DNA of 31,059 nucleotides from the IMG/VR virus record IMGVR_UViG_3300022188_000037, positions 1 to 31,059 of that record; one strand, 5' to 3'. Below the pieces are notes generated by a model that ran no database searches, had not been told where the DNA came from, and saw nothing but the letters and a program-made list of their open reading frames with translations. Each line of letters starts with the position of its first letter. Within the stretch, counting starts at the first letter, position 1. The position numbers and the translations under genes are program-made. The stretch comes from a virus. Positions 1 through 5,357 of the stretch are shown in pieces.

Positions 1-38
1 TTATCATTATGTATTTTCGACATGTATTCATTTCATCA

Positions 39-593
39 TTTTGTATTCCCAATAAACGCCCGTCCTATCGTTTTGTATTCCCGCCGATCTTGGACATCAT
101 TTTGCGATTTTACCGGACTGATCCGGGCGATTTTCAGGCTAATTTTGCCTATTTTGTTCGATTGTTCACAAGCAATCAAAAATCGCTCAACCATGCGGTT
201 TTGCGGGCAGTCAGTAATTTTTCTGGCAATCAGTACTGGCAAAGTTGCCAATCTTTGAATTTATCTTGGACATCGTTTTGAAATTTTACCGGAGCGATCC
301 TGACGTTAAATTTTTTAAATTTTTTAGAGTTTTGCCATAACTATCTGATTTTTAAGTGAAAAGTATTGGTATGCTAGTTTTAGCAAGAGTAATACACAGG
401 CTAATTTCAGCGGATTTTCGAGAGTTTCGCAATTTCAAAAAATTGGCAAAGTTGCCAATTCTGAATGATTTGGTTTAGATTGTGAACTGAAGAACAAATT
501 TGTATCGGTGAGAGTTTTGTATCCCAATAGTTTTGTAGCCTAGTGGTTTTGTATTCCCAGCTATTTTTGTAGCCCTAGTTATTTTTGTATCCC
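39..593 (+). repeat. Seven TTTTGTA(T/G)-type iteron-like repeats
   Basis: The motif TTTTGTATTCCC and close variants (TTTTGTATCCC, TTTTGTAGCC) start at 39, 71, 515, 531, 547, 565 and 583. The last five are spaced 16, 16, 18 and 18 bp apart on the same strand. Regular direct repeats of this size resemble initiator or repressor binding arrays. No replication initiator gene is in this window, so the binding protein is unknown. Confidence 0.6.
87..300 (+). repeat. 38-bp imperfect direct repeat (87-124 and 263-300)
   Basis: Both copies begin ATCTTGGACATC and end GATCC, and contain ATTTTACCGGA. They differ at five of 38 positions. The distance between copies is 176 bp. They lie among the iteron-like repeats and have no recognisable coding role. 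Confidence 0.6.
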
Positions 594-705
594 CCCGGCG
601 GGTTTGGCATTTGTTTGGCAATGTTGCCAATTTTTGGCAATTTATTGGTAGGGTCGGTTCGGTTTTACTATCGAAACAACCCCGCCAATTGGCAATATTG
701 CCAAT
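236..705. promoter_or_regulatory. Four TTGGCAA-NN-TTGCCAA dyad operators
   Basis: Inverted repeats with arms TTGGCAA/TTGCCAA (first left arm CTGGCAA) separated by 2 bp occur at about 236-252, 441-460, 615-630 and 688-705. The 441-460 copy has 9-bp arms. The last, ATTGGCAATATTGCCAAT, is a perfect 18-bp palindrome that stops 4 bp before the GTGCAAAC operator of the first promoter. A further half site lies at 634-640. The conserved dyad spacing is typical of a dimeric helix-turn-helix repressor, but the protein is not identifiable here. Confidence 0.6.
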
Positions 706-709
706 AATA

Positions 710-725
710 GTGCAAACATTTGCAC
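710..725. promoter_or_regulatory. LacI-family-like operator, copy 1
   Basis: GTGCAAACATTTGCAC lies about 9 bp upstream of the -35 box of the first gene. It differs at one central base from the perfect palindrome GTGCAAACGTTTGCAC seen three more times in the window. The AAACGTTT core matches the general LacI-family operator pattern, such as PurR-type boxes. Confidence 0.65.
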
Positions 726-734
726 TTGAAAGAG

Positions 735-764
735 TTCGACATTTTGCGGGGATTTTGCTATAAT
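735..764 (+). promoter_or_regulatory. Sigma70-like promoter of the first gene
   Basis: A -35 box TTCGAC (735-740) and a perfect -10 box TATAAT (759-764) are separated by 18 bp. The start codon at 811 follows after a short leader with a strong GGAGGAG ribosome binding site. The operator copy just upstream suggests regulation. Confidence 0.65.
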
Positions 765-810
765 TCGCTTCACAAAATGGGTTGAAGATTTTAATTAAAA
801 GGAGGAGACC

Positions 811-1341
811 ATGAAAGTTTTTGAATGTTCCGCAAAGTCGCTGATAGAATCAGAACATCTCGGGCTTTGTGAGTTCGACGACATTCCTGGTTGTCGGTAT
901 TTTCAAAACGACCCTGACGCAAAGTTGGGGGAATTATGCAGGTGCTACCCTGATGACTGCGTTTATAAAATCTTGGAAGATTTTGGCGGGTATCTTGTTA
1001 TTATTAACGAACAGCATTCACTTTTACCCACGCAAGAAATACTTTTAAAGGACAAGCCTATTTTCCTGATCAAAATCCCCGCAAGCGGGCTTGTTCTTGA
1101 AGACCAATTTTATCTAGCCAAAACTTTGGTGGGAATTTTAGACCGTTATCCTTTGACAACGTTAGTTTTCGCTTCCCCAATTCCGTTTTTGCTAAGGGAA
1201 GTGATGGTAGAAGTGATGTTTCAAGACAATGCTAACTACACTAGAGTTAGAATCTTCCACAACGACAGGCGGGAAAAGAAAGAATTGCCTAACGGAAAGA
1301 TAATTTACACAATTCCCACTGAAGGCTGGAAATTGGTTTAA
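811..1341 (+). CDS. Hypothetical protein, 176 aa
   Basis: I do not recognise this protein. The start is well supported by AAAGGAGGAGACC just upstream of the ATG. It is a soluble-looking, mixed alpha/beta sequence with several cysteines in its first third (C6, and the cluster ELCRCYPDDC around residues 46-55), which could bind a metal, though no standard zinc-finger spacing is evident. It stands alone between its own promoter, with a LacI-type operator, and a strong terminator at 1365-1398, so it is a single-gene transcription unit. Position next to the control region suggests an early function such as host takeover or regulation, but no DNA-binding motif is visible. Confidence 0.75.
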   Translation: MKVFECSAKSLIESEHLGLCEFDDIPGCRYFQNDPDAKLGELCRCYPDDCVYKILEDFGGYLVIINEQHSLLPTQEILLKDKPIFLIKIPASGLVLEDQFYLAKTLVGILDRYPLTTLVFASPIPFLLREVMVEVMFQDNANYTRVRIFHNDRREKKELPNGKIIYTIPTEGWKLV

Positions 1342-1364
1342 TTCAAAAAAATTTTTCACTACCG

Positions 1365-1398
1365 AAAAAGCCTGCCTTATCAAAAGGCGGGCTTTTTT
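1365..1398 (+). terminator. Rho-independent terminator after the first gene
   Basis: A 14-bp stem (1365-1378 with 1384-1397, one G-U pair) contains AGCCTGCC/GGCGGGCT, has a 5-nt loop and ends in a run of six T. It closes the first transcription unit. Confidence 0.85.
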
Positions 1399-1519
1399 AG
1401 TTTCGTCAGTCAGTCTTGTAGTTCCGAAGCCGTTTTATGCGAATCGATTTTTATTGTCTTGTCTTCGTTGCGTTGCGGGATTTGTCTTAACTTCGCTATT
1501 TGGGCTGGCAGTTTTGTCG

Positions 1520-1717
1520 TTATGCAATAGTTATGCCAATTTGGTTGTCTTGTCGGATTTTTTCCAGTTTGGTTGTCTTGTCTGATTATGCAATAACCAT
1601 GCCAGCTTTGTATGTCTTGTGTGTCTGATTATGCAATAACCATGCTGATGCTTCCCAAGATTTTGGCGTCAGATTGCCTATATAATAAGGATATAGATTG
1701 CAAAAACTATGCCAATT
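1520..1717 (+). repeat. ATGCAATA(N)3ATGCC direct repeats
   Basis: Copies at 1520-1539, 1586-1605 and 1629-1648 share TTATGCAATA followed by a short variable stretch and ATGCC or ATGCT. A weaker copy lies at 1698-1717, and a fifth at 3501-3520 in another spacer. Between the first copies lie two TTGGTTGTCTTGTC direct repeats. The repeats are direct, not palindromic. Confidence 0.55.
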
Positions 1718-1742
1718 ATTCCTGCGGGATTGCGATTTTTTA

Positions 1743-1758
1743 GTGCAAACGTTTGCAC
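1743..1758. promoter_or_regulatory. LacI-family-like operator, copy 2
   Basis: A perfect 16-bp palindrome GTGCAAACGTTTGCAC lies 44 bp upstream of the -35 box of the 1.87-kb operon. At this distance it could serve activation or looping rather than simple occlusion. Confidence 0.65.
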
Positions 1759-1802
1759 AAAATTTTTTACAATTTTTTTTTTCAAAAAATTGATTTTTTT
1801 AC

Positions 1803-1831
1803 TTGACAACGCAACGACGGCTTGATATAAC
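1803..1831 (+). promoter_or_regulatory. Strong sigma70-like promoter of the small-gene operon
   Basis: A consensus -35 TTGACA (1803-1808) and -10 TATAAC (1826-1831) are separated by exactly 17 bp. The start codon at 1871 follows with an AGGAGG ribosome binding site. Confidence 0.75.
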
Positions 1832-1870
1832 GCAAGCAACAATAACAACAAAAACAAGAGGAGGTTAAAA

Positions 1871-2119
1871 ATGAGAAAGAAGACCAAAATTTTCGATTTC
1901 AACTACCCGTATAGTGGTCGCTACGACGCTGCTGAGACAGCGTACCACCTACGTCGGAAATACCCAACTCTCCCTGAAGGTTGGGTATTTAACTTATACC
2001 CCGCTACGGGGATAGTTTATTGGGAATTGGTAACCTCTAGCGGACAGATCGTCCGTGAGGGAGTATATGACCTCTACACCGCCAAGGTTAAACATTGGGT
2101 GGTGAATAGTTACAAGTAG
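1871..2119 (+). CDS. Hypothetical protein, 82 aa
   Basis: Unrecognised small protein, with an AGAGGAGG ribosome binding site. The sequence is basic at its N-terminus (MRKKTK), then aromatic- and beta-rich, with a central YPATGIVYWELVTSSGQIVREG stretch that looks like a beta hairpin. No signal peptide or membrane segment is seen. The coding DNA carries several perfect inverted repeats, including an 11-bp pair (1958-1968 with 1980-1990), a 6-bp pair (1926-1931 with 1938-1943) and CCCCG/CGGGG near 2000. It is first in its operon and followed by a strong terminator-like hairpin, so it may be expressed more strongly than the genes behind it. Confidence 0.7.
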   Translation: MRKKTKIFDFNYPYSGRYDAAETAYHLRRKYPTLPEGWVFNLYPATGIVYWELVTSSGQIVREGVYDLYTAKVKHWVVNSYK

Positions 2120-2127
2120 TTAAATCT

Positions 2128-2171
2128 CCCGGCTGGCGGGCACAAAAGCCCGCTAGTCGGGGTTTTTATTT
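2128..2171 (+). terminator. Rho-independent terminator (possibly partial) within the small-gene operon
   Basis: A 14-bp GC-rich stem (2128-2141 with 2148-2161, two G-U pairs) with a 6-nt loop is followed by GTTTTTATTTT. The next gene starts only 23 bp later with no clear promoter, so read-through would be needed to express it. Confidence 0.8.
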
Positions 2172-2193
2172 TAAACCAAGAGGAGGTATAGCT

Positions 2194-2490
2194 ATGAAAG
2201 AAATAATAGAAAAATGGTTAAAAGAAAAGCTTCCACAAGGAAGCGGATTTTCACTACGAGGTATAGAATTTAAAAAAGATCACGTGGTAGCCTACATGGA
2301 CTACCACGTGATGAATGACGTAGGATATTACGTGGGGTATGTGGATTTTAGCATCCGCATACCTTATACATATCCTGACGAAGATTTTAAAGTGATAATT
2401 CATGGGAAACGCTCGCATTATCTCACAAAGAAGTATCTCTTGCGAGAGTTTATCGAAGATACAATCGCACTTTCTTTAGAGGAGGATTAA
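2194..2490 (+). CDS. Hypothetical protein, 98 aa
   Basis: Unrecognised. The start has an excellent AGAGGAGGT ribosome binding site. The N-terminus is helical and charged (MKEIIEKWLKEKLPQG), followed by a beta-rich middle with alternating aromatic and valine residues (YVGYVDFSIRIPYTYPDEDF), and an acidic C-terminal helix ending SLEED. The gene ends 3 bp before the next start, so translation is probably coupled. Its DNA carries three strong inverted repeats (2229-2244, 2281-2310, 2336-2363). It resembles the next gene in size and general pattern (N-terminal helix, beta-rich core, acidic C-terminal helix), but I see no clear sequence identity. Confidence 0.7.
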   Translation: MKEIIEKWLKEKLPQGSGFSLRGIEFKKDHVVAYMDYHVMNDVGYYVGYVDFSIRIPYTYPDEDFKVIIHGKRSHYLTKKYLLREFIEDTIALSLEED

Positions 2491-2493
2491 GAA

Positions 2494-2775
2494 ATGAAAA
2501 AAGAACAGATCGTGAGAAAACTATTGGATGAAATCATTTTCGTGGAAGCCAGGCTTCAACACATTTATTGCGGTGATGATTATATCACCGCAATTTTCAC
2601 AATCGATAATTTGGAGATTACCGCTGTAATCCCTCTGGATAATCCCAGGGATTACAACGTTTTTTATCCTCACGTCCCCGAAGTTTTTGAACGTTGGGGG
2701 GGAGAACATTCATTTTGGTGTTTGGTAGAGGGTATGCTCGACGAAGTAACCTATCAAGAGGGGGTGACAAAATGA
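2494..2775 (+). CDS. Hypothetical protein, 93 aa
   Basis: Unrecognised small acidic protein. The ribosome binding site AGAGGAGG lies in the end of the preceding gene, and the stop overlaps the next start as ATGA. The pattern is an N-terminal helix (MKKEQIVRKLLDEI), a beta-rich centre (YITAIFTIDNLEITAVIPLD) and a C-terminal helix, similar in outline to the gene before it. The DNA carries two long perfect inverted repeats, 2567-2594 (11-bp arms) and 2625-2656 (10-bp arms). It is probably co-translated with both neighbours. Confidence 0.7.
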   Translation: MKKEQIVRKLLDEIIFVEARLQHIYCGDDYITAIFTIDNLEITAVIPLDNPRDYNVFYPHVPEVFERWGGEHSFWCLVEGMLDEVTYQEGVTK

Positions 2776-3146
2776 AACAAACAATGTTACTAGAAAAAAA
2801 CACCGTCCTGGAGGGCAACAAGCCCTCCAACATGGGATTGAAAATCCGGGTATTAAAATCTGGCTTGGTAACAACCGGTCAGATAAACCTACCGTTTAAA
2901 ATCGAAGCGGTAGGCAATGGTTATTATAGTCATCTTTTGGAGACAATACTCCAAGAAATCGGCAAGAAAGAATTCAAGGAAGCCAAGGAATTACTAACCT
3001 TAGCCTCCGACAAAAAATGGGAATACTTATGGCCCCCTGCTGGTCGGCTTAAAAGAAGAGTACCACCAAAACATATCCTAAACCTGAATATGCTGGAGGT
3101 GGTTAAATTGCCTCCAGCAAAAAAGAAGAAAAAGGATAAAAAATAA
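2772..3146 (+). CDS. Hypothetical basic protein, 124 aa
   Basis: Unrecognised. I chose the ATG at 2772, which overlaps the previous stop (ATGA) and follows a GAGGGGG sequence. A longer frame from 2694 would bury the first 26 residues in the upstream gene. The protein has a beta-rich N-terminal half, a helical segment around residues 58-80, and a strongly basic tail ending in repeated lysines (PPAKKKKKDKK), which suggests nucleic-acid or ribosome contact. That is inference. Inverted repeats at 2809-2829, 2888-2914, 2935-2956 and 3091-3119 lie in the coding sequence. A terminator follows. Confidence 0.7.
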   Translation: MKQTMLLEKNTVLEGNKPSNMGLKIRVLKSGLVTTGQINLPFKIEAVGNGYYSHLLETILQEIGKKEFKEAKELLTLASDKKWEYLWPPAGRLKRRVPPKHILNLNMLEVVKLPPAKKKKKDKK

Positions 3147-3167
3147 CTAAACCTTTATTGCCTACCT

Positions 3168-3204
3168 AGCCGTCAGCCGTATCCTGGTTGACGGCTTTTC
3201 TTTT
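3168..3204 (+). terminator. Rho-independent terminator after the small-gene operon
   Basis: An 8-bp perfect stem AGCCGTCA/TGACGGCT (3168-3175 with 3189-3196) is followed directly by TTTCTTTTGCTT. It closes the transcription unit that starts at about 1840. Confidence 0.75.
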
Positions 3205-3342
3205 GCTTATCTTTCTTTCACTTCATTATCATCAAACTTCAATCCTTTACACACATACATACATAGCATTATACACTATATCACAACACACATAACAAGC
3301 AGCAAGCTACAATTTGATTTAACCCAAACTAAAGACAATCAC

Positions 3343-3356
3343 GTTTCACGTGAAAC
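3343..3356. promoter_or_regulatory. parS-like ParB-binding palindrome
   Basis: GTTTCACGTGAAAC is the conserved core of the bacterial chromosomal parS site bound by ParB/Spo0J. With its right flank it matches 15 of the 16 bases of the classic TGTTTCACGTGAAACA (the first base is C here). It lies between genes. No parA or parB gene is present in the window, so it would use host ParB or a phage ParB encoded elsewhere. Confidence 0.6.
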
Positions 3357-3568
3357 ATTTATATTGCTTGCGTATGATTCTGACTAACCAGATTGATAAT
3401 GATTATTGGAATTATTTCCGATTATTTTGGCTATGGGTTTGGGTAGTCTAGTTGATAATGGTTATTAAATTCATTCTTAAATGAATTGGTAAGATTATTG
3501 CTAATGCAATAGGTATGCCCTTGCATGGAACACTGGGGGGATGGTTTGGCAGGGGGCGCTACTGCCCC

Positions 3569-3822
3569 AAAATTGCCAGTAAAATTTTGAATACCTTAAA
3601 AAATTTAATTTTTTTTAAAAAGGCAAAAATTGCTGACAAAGTTTTGAGTATCTTAAAAAATTTAATTTTTTAACCAACGATAATATTGCCAAAAATTGCT
3701 AATAAAATTTTGAATGTTTTAAAAAATTTAAATTTTTTAGATGACAAAAATTGCTAGTTGTTTTAGAATATTCTAATAGAAAATTTGAACACCTTAAAAA
3801 TTTAATTCTTAGAAGACAGAAA
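3569..3822 (+). repeat. Four AT-rich tandem repeats, 55-66 bp period
   Basis: Copies begin with AAAATTGC at about 3569, 3625, 3691 and 3746. They share a following (T)AAAATTTTGAAT-like block and the palindromic stretch TTAAAAAATTTAATTTTTT. The fourth copy is more diverged. The unit is nearly pure A/T and would be curved and easily melted, fitting a DNA-unwinding element or a nucleoid-protein binding region. Confidence 0.55.
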
Positions 3823-3852
3823 AGGGCTACTTAAAATTCCAACTCTTTTGGA

Positions 3853-3881
3853 TTGCTTTTCTTTTGATTTAGTAGTATAAT
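3853..3881 (+). promoter_or_regulatory. Sigma70-like promoter of the 3.9-kb gene
   Basis: TTGCTT (3853-3858) and a perfect TATAAT (3876-3881) are separated by 17 bp. No GTGCAAAC operator is near this promoter. Confidence 0.6.
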
Positions 3882-3913
3882 TCCACTTTAATTTAAAGAT
3901 GGAGGGAAGAATT

Positions 3914-4324
3914 GTGGAAGTAAGACTGTTATCAGAAATCCCCGATTTTGATGAGTTTTTGTGTGAGGTGGAGTTAAGTGGCGGGAATGTATTTATTTGC
4001 CCCGCTGAGGAATTGGAAGTTTATTTTAGGGGTGAGAATGGAGAGGTTAGAAGCTCCCTTGATTCGGGATTCCCCGCCAGGGTGGGGGCTGTTAGGTTTT
4101 TACAGGATTTAGTTGTGGTTGATTATAGTGTTGTTAATATGGTTAAGTTGATGTTAGATTCCCCGCCTGAGGTTAGAGAGACAATCTTGGTTGGGGATGT
4201 TACGGTGTACGTAAACAACCCCATCCCCGCCACATGGAAAGTATTGGGTATTCGGATTAAAGATGTTCTCTTTCAAGTGCAAACGTTTGCACTTGAAAAA
4301 AATTTGACTTTTTTGGCGGATTAG
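3914..4324 (+). CDS. Hypothetical protein, 136 aa (GTG start proposed)
   Basis: Unrecognised. I favour the GTG at 3914 because GGAGGG lies 8 bp upstream of it. The alternative ATG at 3899 (141 aa) has no ribosome binding site and would be almost leaderless, as the -10 box ends at 3881. The product is acidic and hydrophobic, beta-rich in its first half (VRLLSEIPDFDEFLCEVELSGG) and has no membrane segment. Its last codons are also regulatory DNA: a 28-bp perfect palindrome (4271-4298) and the -35 box (4304-4309) of the next operon lie inside the reading frame, and the stop comes just before the -10 box. It has its own promoter and may encode an early regulator, but no helix-turn-helix is recognisable. 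Confidence 0.65.
   Translation: MEVRLLSEIPDFDEFLCEVELSGGNVFICPAEELEVYFRGENGEVRSSLDSGFPARVGAVRFLQDLVVVDYSVVNMVKLMLDSPPEVRETILVGDVTVYVNNPIPATWKVLGIRIKDVLFQVQTFALEKNLTFLAD
4271..4298. promoter_or_regulatory. LacI-family-like operator, copy 3 (28-bp perfect palindrome)
   Basis: The core GTGCAAACGTTTGCAC (4277-4292) is extended symmetrically by TTTCAA and TTGAAA to a 28-bp perfect palindrome. It ends 5 bp before the -35 box of the SpeD-paralogue operon and lies inside the 3' end of the preceding gene. Confidence 0.7.
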
Positions 4325-4332
4325 GGTATAAT
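4304..4332 (+). promoter_or_regulatory. Strong sigma70-like promoter of the SpeD-paralogue/dUTPase operon
   Basis: TTGACT (4304-4309) and TATAAT (4327-4332) with a 17-bp spacer. The first start codon is at 4374 behind AAAAGGAG. The genes from 4374 to at least 6377 are closely spaced and likely form one transcript. Confidence 0.75.
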
Positions 4333-4373
4333 TCCCCCGCAAACTAGGATGAAGATCACAAAAGGAGAACTAA

Positions 4374-4751
4374 ATGCGTGTCCCCATCAAAAAGCAAAAA
4401 CAAAGGTTGGTAGTTGATGCTTTTGGTTGTAAAGCGTCTAATTTAGATTCAGTTGAATTTGCTCATAGTTTGCTAGAAGCATTAAGTCAGATTGTTGATT
4501 CGCATACGGTCCATGTTCAACTAGATACAAACAATGATTGTATAGTAAAAAGTACTATCTCTTGGTTTGACAATAAAGCACAACTTTGCGTATACCCAAA
4601 ACATCAATCTTTAACTTTAGACATTCTTTCGTGTAAGTTGCTCGATAGCGAGCTTATTCAGAATTTTGTTATAGACAAAGCTATACCCGATCGGGTAGTG
4701 GTTTCAGAAGCTATTGAATATTATACGGATTTCATAGAAACGGATGGGTAA
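4374..4751 (+). CDS. SpeD (AdoMet decarboxylase family) paralogue, apparently catalytically dead
   Basis: This 125-aa protein is clearly related to the N-terminal domain of the protein at 10377-10985: both begin M(R/H)VP(I/V)K and share DSVEF/NSVEF, LTLDI(L/F)SCK and DRVV/DHVV. That domain matches the short prokaryotic AdoMet decarboxylase family, in which a Glu-Ser bond self-cleaves to form a pyruvoyl cofactor. Here the key residues are changed. The processing Glu-Ser pair is D66-N67, the conserved His is C72 (in LCVYPKH, against LHTWPEY in the other copy), and the GxSG serine is K59. Only C87 is kept. It should therefore not self-process or decarboxylate. A structural or regulatory partner for the active copy is possible, as known for the trypanosomatid AdoMet decarboxylase prozyme, but that role is inference. 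It is first in the operon, under the strongest operator-promoter pair seen. Confidence 0.75.
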   Translation: MRVPIKKQKQRLVVDAFGCKASNLDSVEFAHSLLEALSQIVDSHTVHVQLDTNNDCIVKSTISWFDNKAQLCVYPKHQSLTLDILSCKLLDSELIQNFVIDKAIPDRVVVSEAIEYYTDFIETDG

Positions 4752-4782
4752 ATTACCCCGCCAACTTAGAAAGGAGGTTCTT

Positions 4783-5343
4783 ATGAAACGCTTCGAAATT
4801 CACCCAATTGAAGGTGAGTTTGATTGGGGCACTATGTCAATAATCGAACTTGGAGAATCTGGCAGAAACCGCAGGTTAGTGTACGTTCCCTACCATGCAC
4901 CTGATGATGCAGAGTTTCTTGAAATTGGAACTACCCGCTCGGGAAGACCGAAGATAATAAAAAGCGAATCCCCCGAAGGGTGGCTTGCAGTCGTTAGTGG
5001 TAGCGGAACATACACCCGTGGCACTTATGGAACAGCGTATTGCCTTGAATCAGATAAAGATAAAATTCAAATCATCGAATACGGTAAAGGTGCATTTGGA
5101 CAAGCCGGTCGAATTGGTAGTTGGTATGAATTTCTTATTGCGATTCCTGATGACATCTTTATCAGAATCCGCCCCGCTGGTGGGTCTCACAAAATAGCCC
5201 GTTATTGGTTATTTTTCGGTAAAGAAAAAGCCTACAAGATTTCAGATAATGAAATTGATTTATTTTGTGAAGCTCGTGACATAGAATTCCCGTCTTTGGA
5301 AAACCTAATAGATTTGATAGAGTTTGTAGATGAGAAGAAGTAA
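4783..5343 (+). CDS. Hypothetical phage protein, 186 aa
   Basis: I chose the ATG at 4783 because AGAAAGGAGG lies just upstream. A longer frame from 4744 overlaps the preceding stop and lacks a ribosome binding site. The protein is beta-rich, with a glycine-rich central segment (VVSGSGTYTRGTYGTAYCLES), followed by YGKGAFGQAGRIGSWYEF and RPAGGSHKIARYWLFFGKEK. The aromatic and glycine pattern looks like a compact beta domain. I cannot assign a function. It lies between the SpeD paralogue and dUTPase in one operon, which suggests an early or nucleotide-metabolism setting. Confidence 0.7.
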   Translation: MKRFEIHPIEGEFDWGTMSIIELGESGRNRRLVYVPYHAPDDAEFLEIGTTRSGRPKIIKSESPEGWLAVVSGSGTYTRGTYGTAYCLESDKDKIQIIEYGKGAFGQAGRIGSWYEFLIAIPDDIFIRIRPAGGSHKIARYWLFFGKEKAYKISDNEIDLFCEARDIEFPSLENLIDLIEFVDEKK

Positions 5344-5357
5344 AAAGGAGACGAAGG

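Larger units (their letters stand above)
1..810. other. Gene-free control region with several repeat families
   Basis: I see no convincing gene here. The short open frames overlap each other on both strands, lack ribosome binding sites and run through repeats. The stretch holds seven TTTTGTA(T/G)-type repeats, four TTGGCAA-NN-TTGCCAA dyads, a 38-bp imperfect direct repeat (87-124 and 263-300), one GTGCAAACATTTGCAC operator and the promoter of the first gene. Such clustering suggests a replication origin, an immunity/early control region, or both. That reading is inference; only the repeats are seen directly. Confidence 0.6.
1399..1870. other. Gene-free spacer with repeats, operator and promoter
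   Basis: No gene is supported. A 74-residue reverse-strand open frame at 1678-1902 crosses the promoter and the start of the next gene, and has a low-complexity leucine-rich translation. The spacer holds TTATGCAATA-type repeats, two TTGGTTGTCTTGTC repeats (1541 and 1569), the second LacI-type operator and the promoter of the next operon. Confidence 0.6.
1958..3119 (+). repeat. Dense perfect inverted repeats inside small coding genes
   Basis: At least ten short perfect or near-perfect inverted repeats with 6-11 bp arms and 4-20 nt loops lie inside coding sequence: 1958-1990 (11 bp), 2229-2244 (6), 2281-2310 (10), 2336-2363 (11, one G-U), 2567-2594 (11), 2625-2656 (10), 2809-2829 (8), 2888-2914 (7), 2935-2956 (8, one G-U) and 3091-3119 (9). 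Other parts of the window contain such hairpins only sporadically. See the finding. Confidence 0.7.
3205..3913. other. Gene-free spacer: parS-like site, repeats, promoter
   Basis: No gene is supported. The spacer holds the parS-like palindrome (3343-3356), a pair of GTTGATAATG-type direct repeats near 3391 and 3450, another ATGCAATA repeat (3501-3520), a GGGGC/GCCCC hairpin (3553-3568), four AT-rich tandem repeats (3569 to about 3820) and the promoter of the next gene. The mix of a partition-like site and AT-rich repeats would suit a replication or maintenance region. Confidence 0.55.

Noticed and set aside
9-281. Three overlapping short frames at the window start
   Set aside because: They overlap each other on both strands, run through repeats and lack ribosome binding sites.
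1678-1902. Reverse-strand 74-residue open frame
   Set aside because: It covers the promoter and start of a well-supported + gene and has a low-complexity leucine run arising from AT-rich DNA; no ribosome binding site was noted.
3526-3591. 21-residue frame in the 3.2-3.9 kb spacer
   Set aside because: No ribosome binding site, overlaps a hairpin and the first AT-rich repeat; likely chance.
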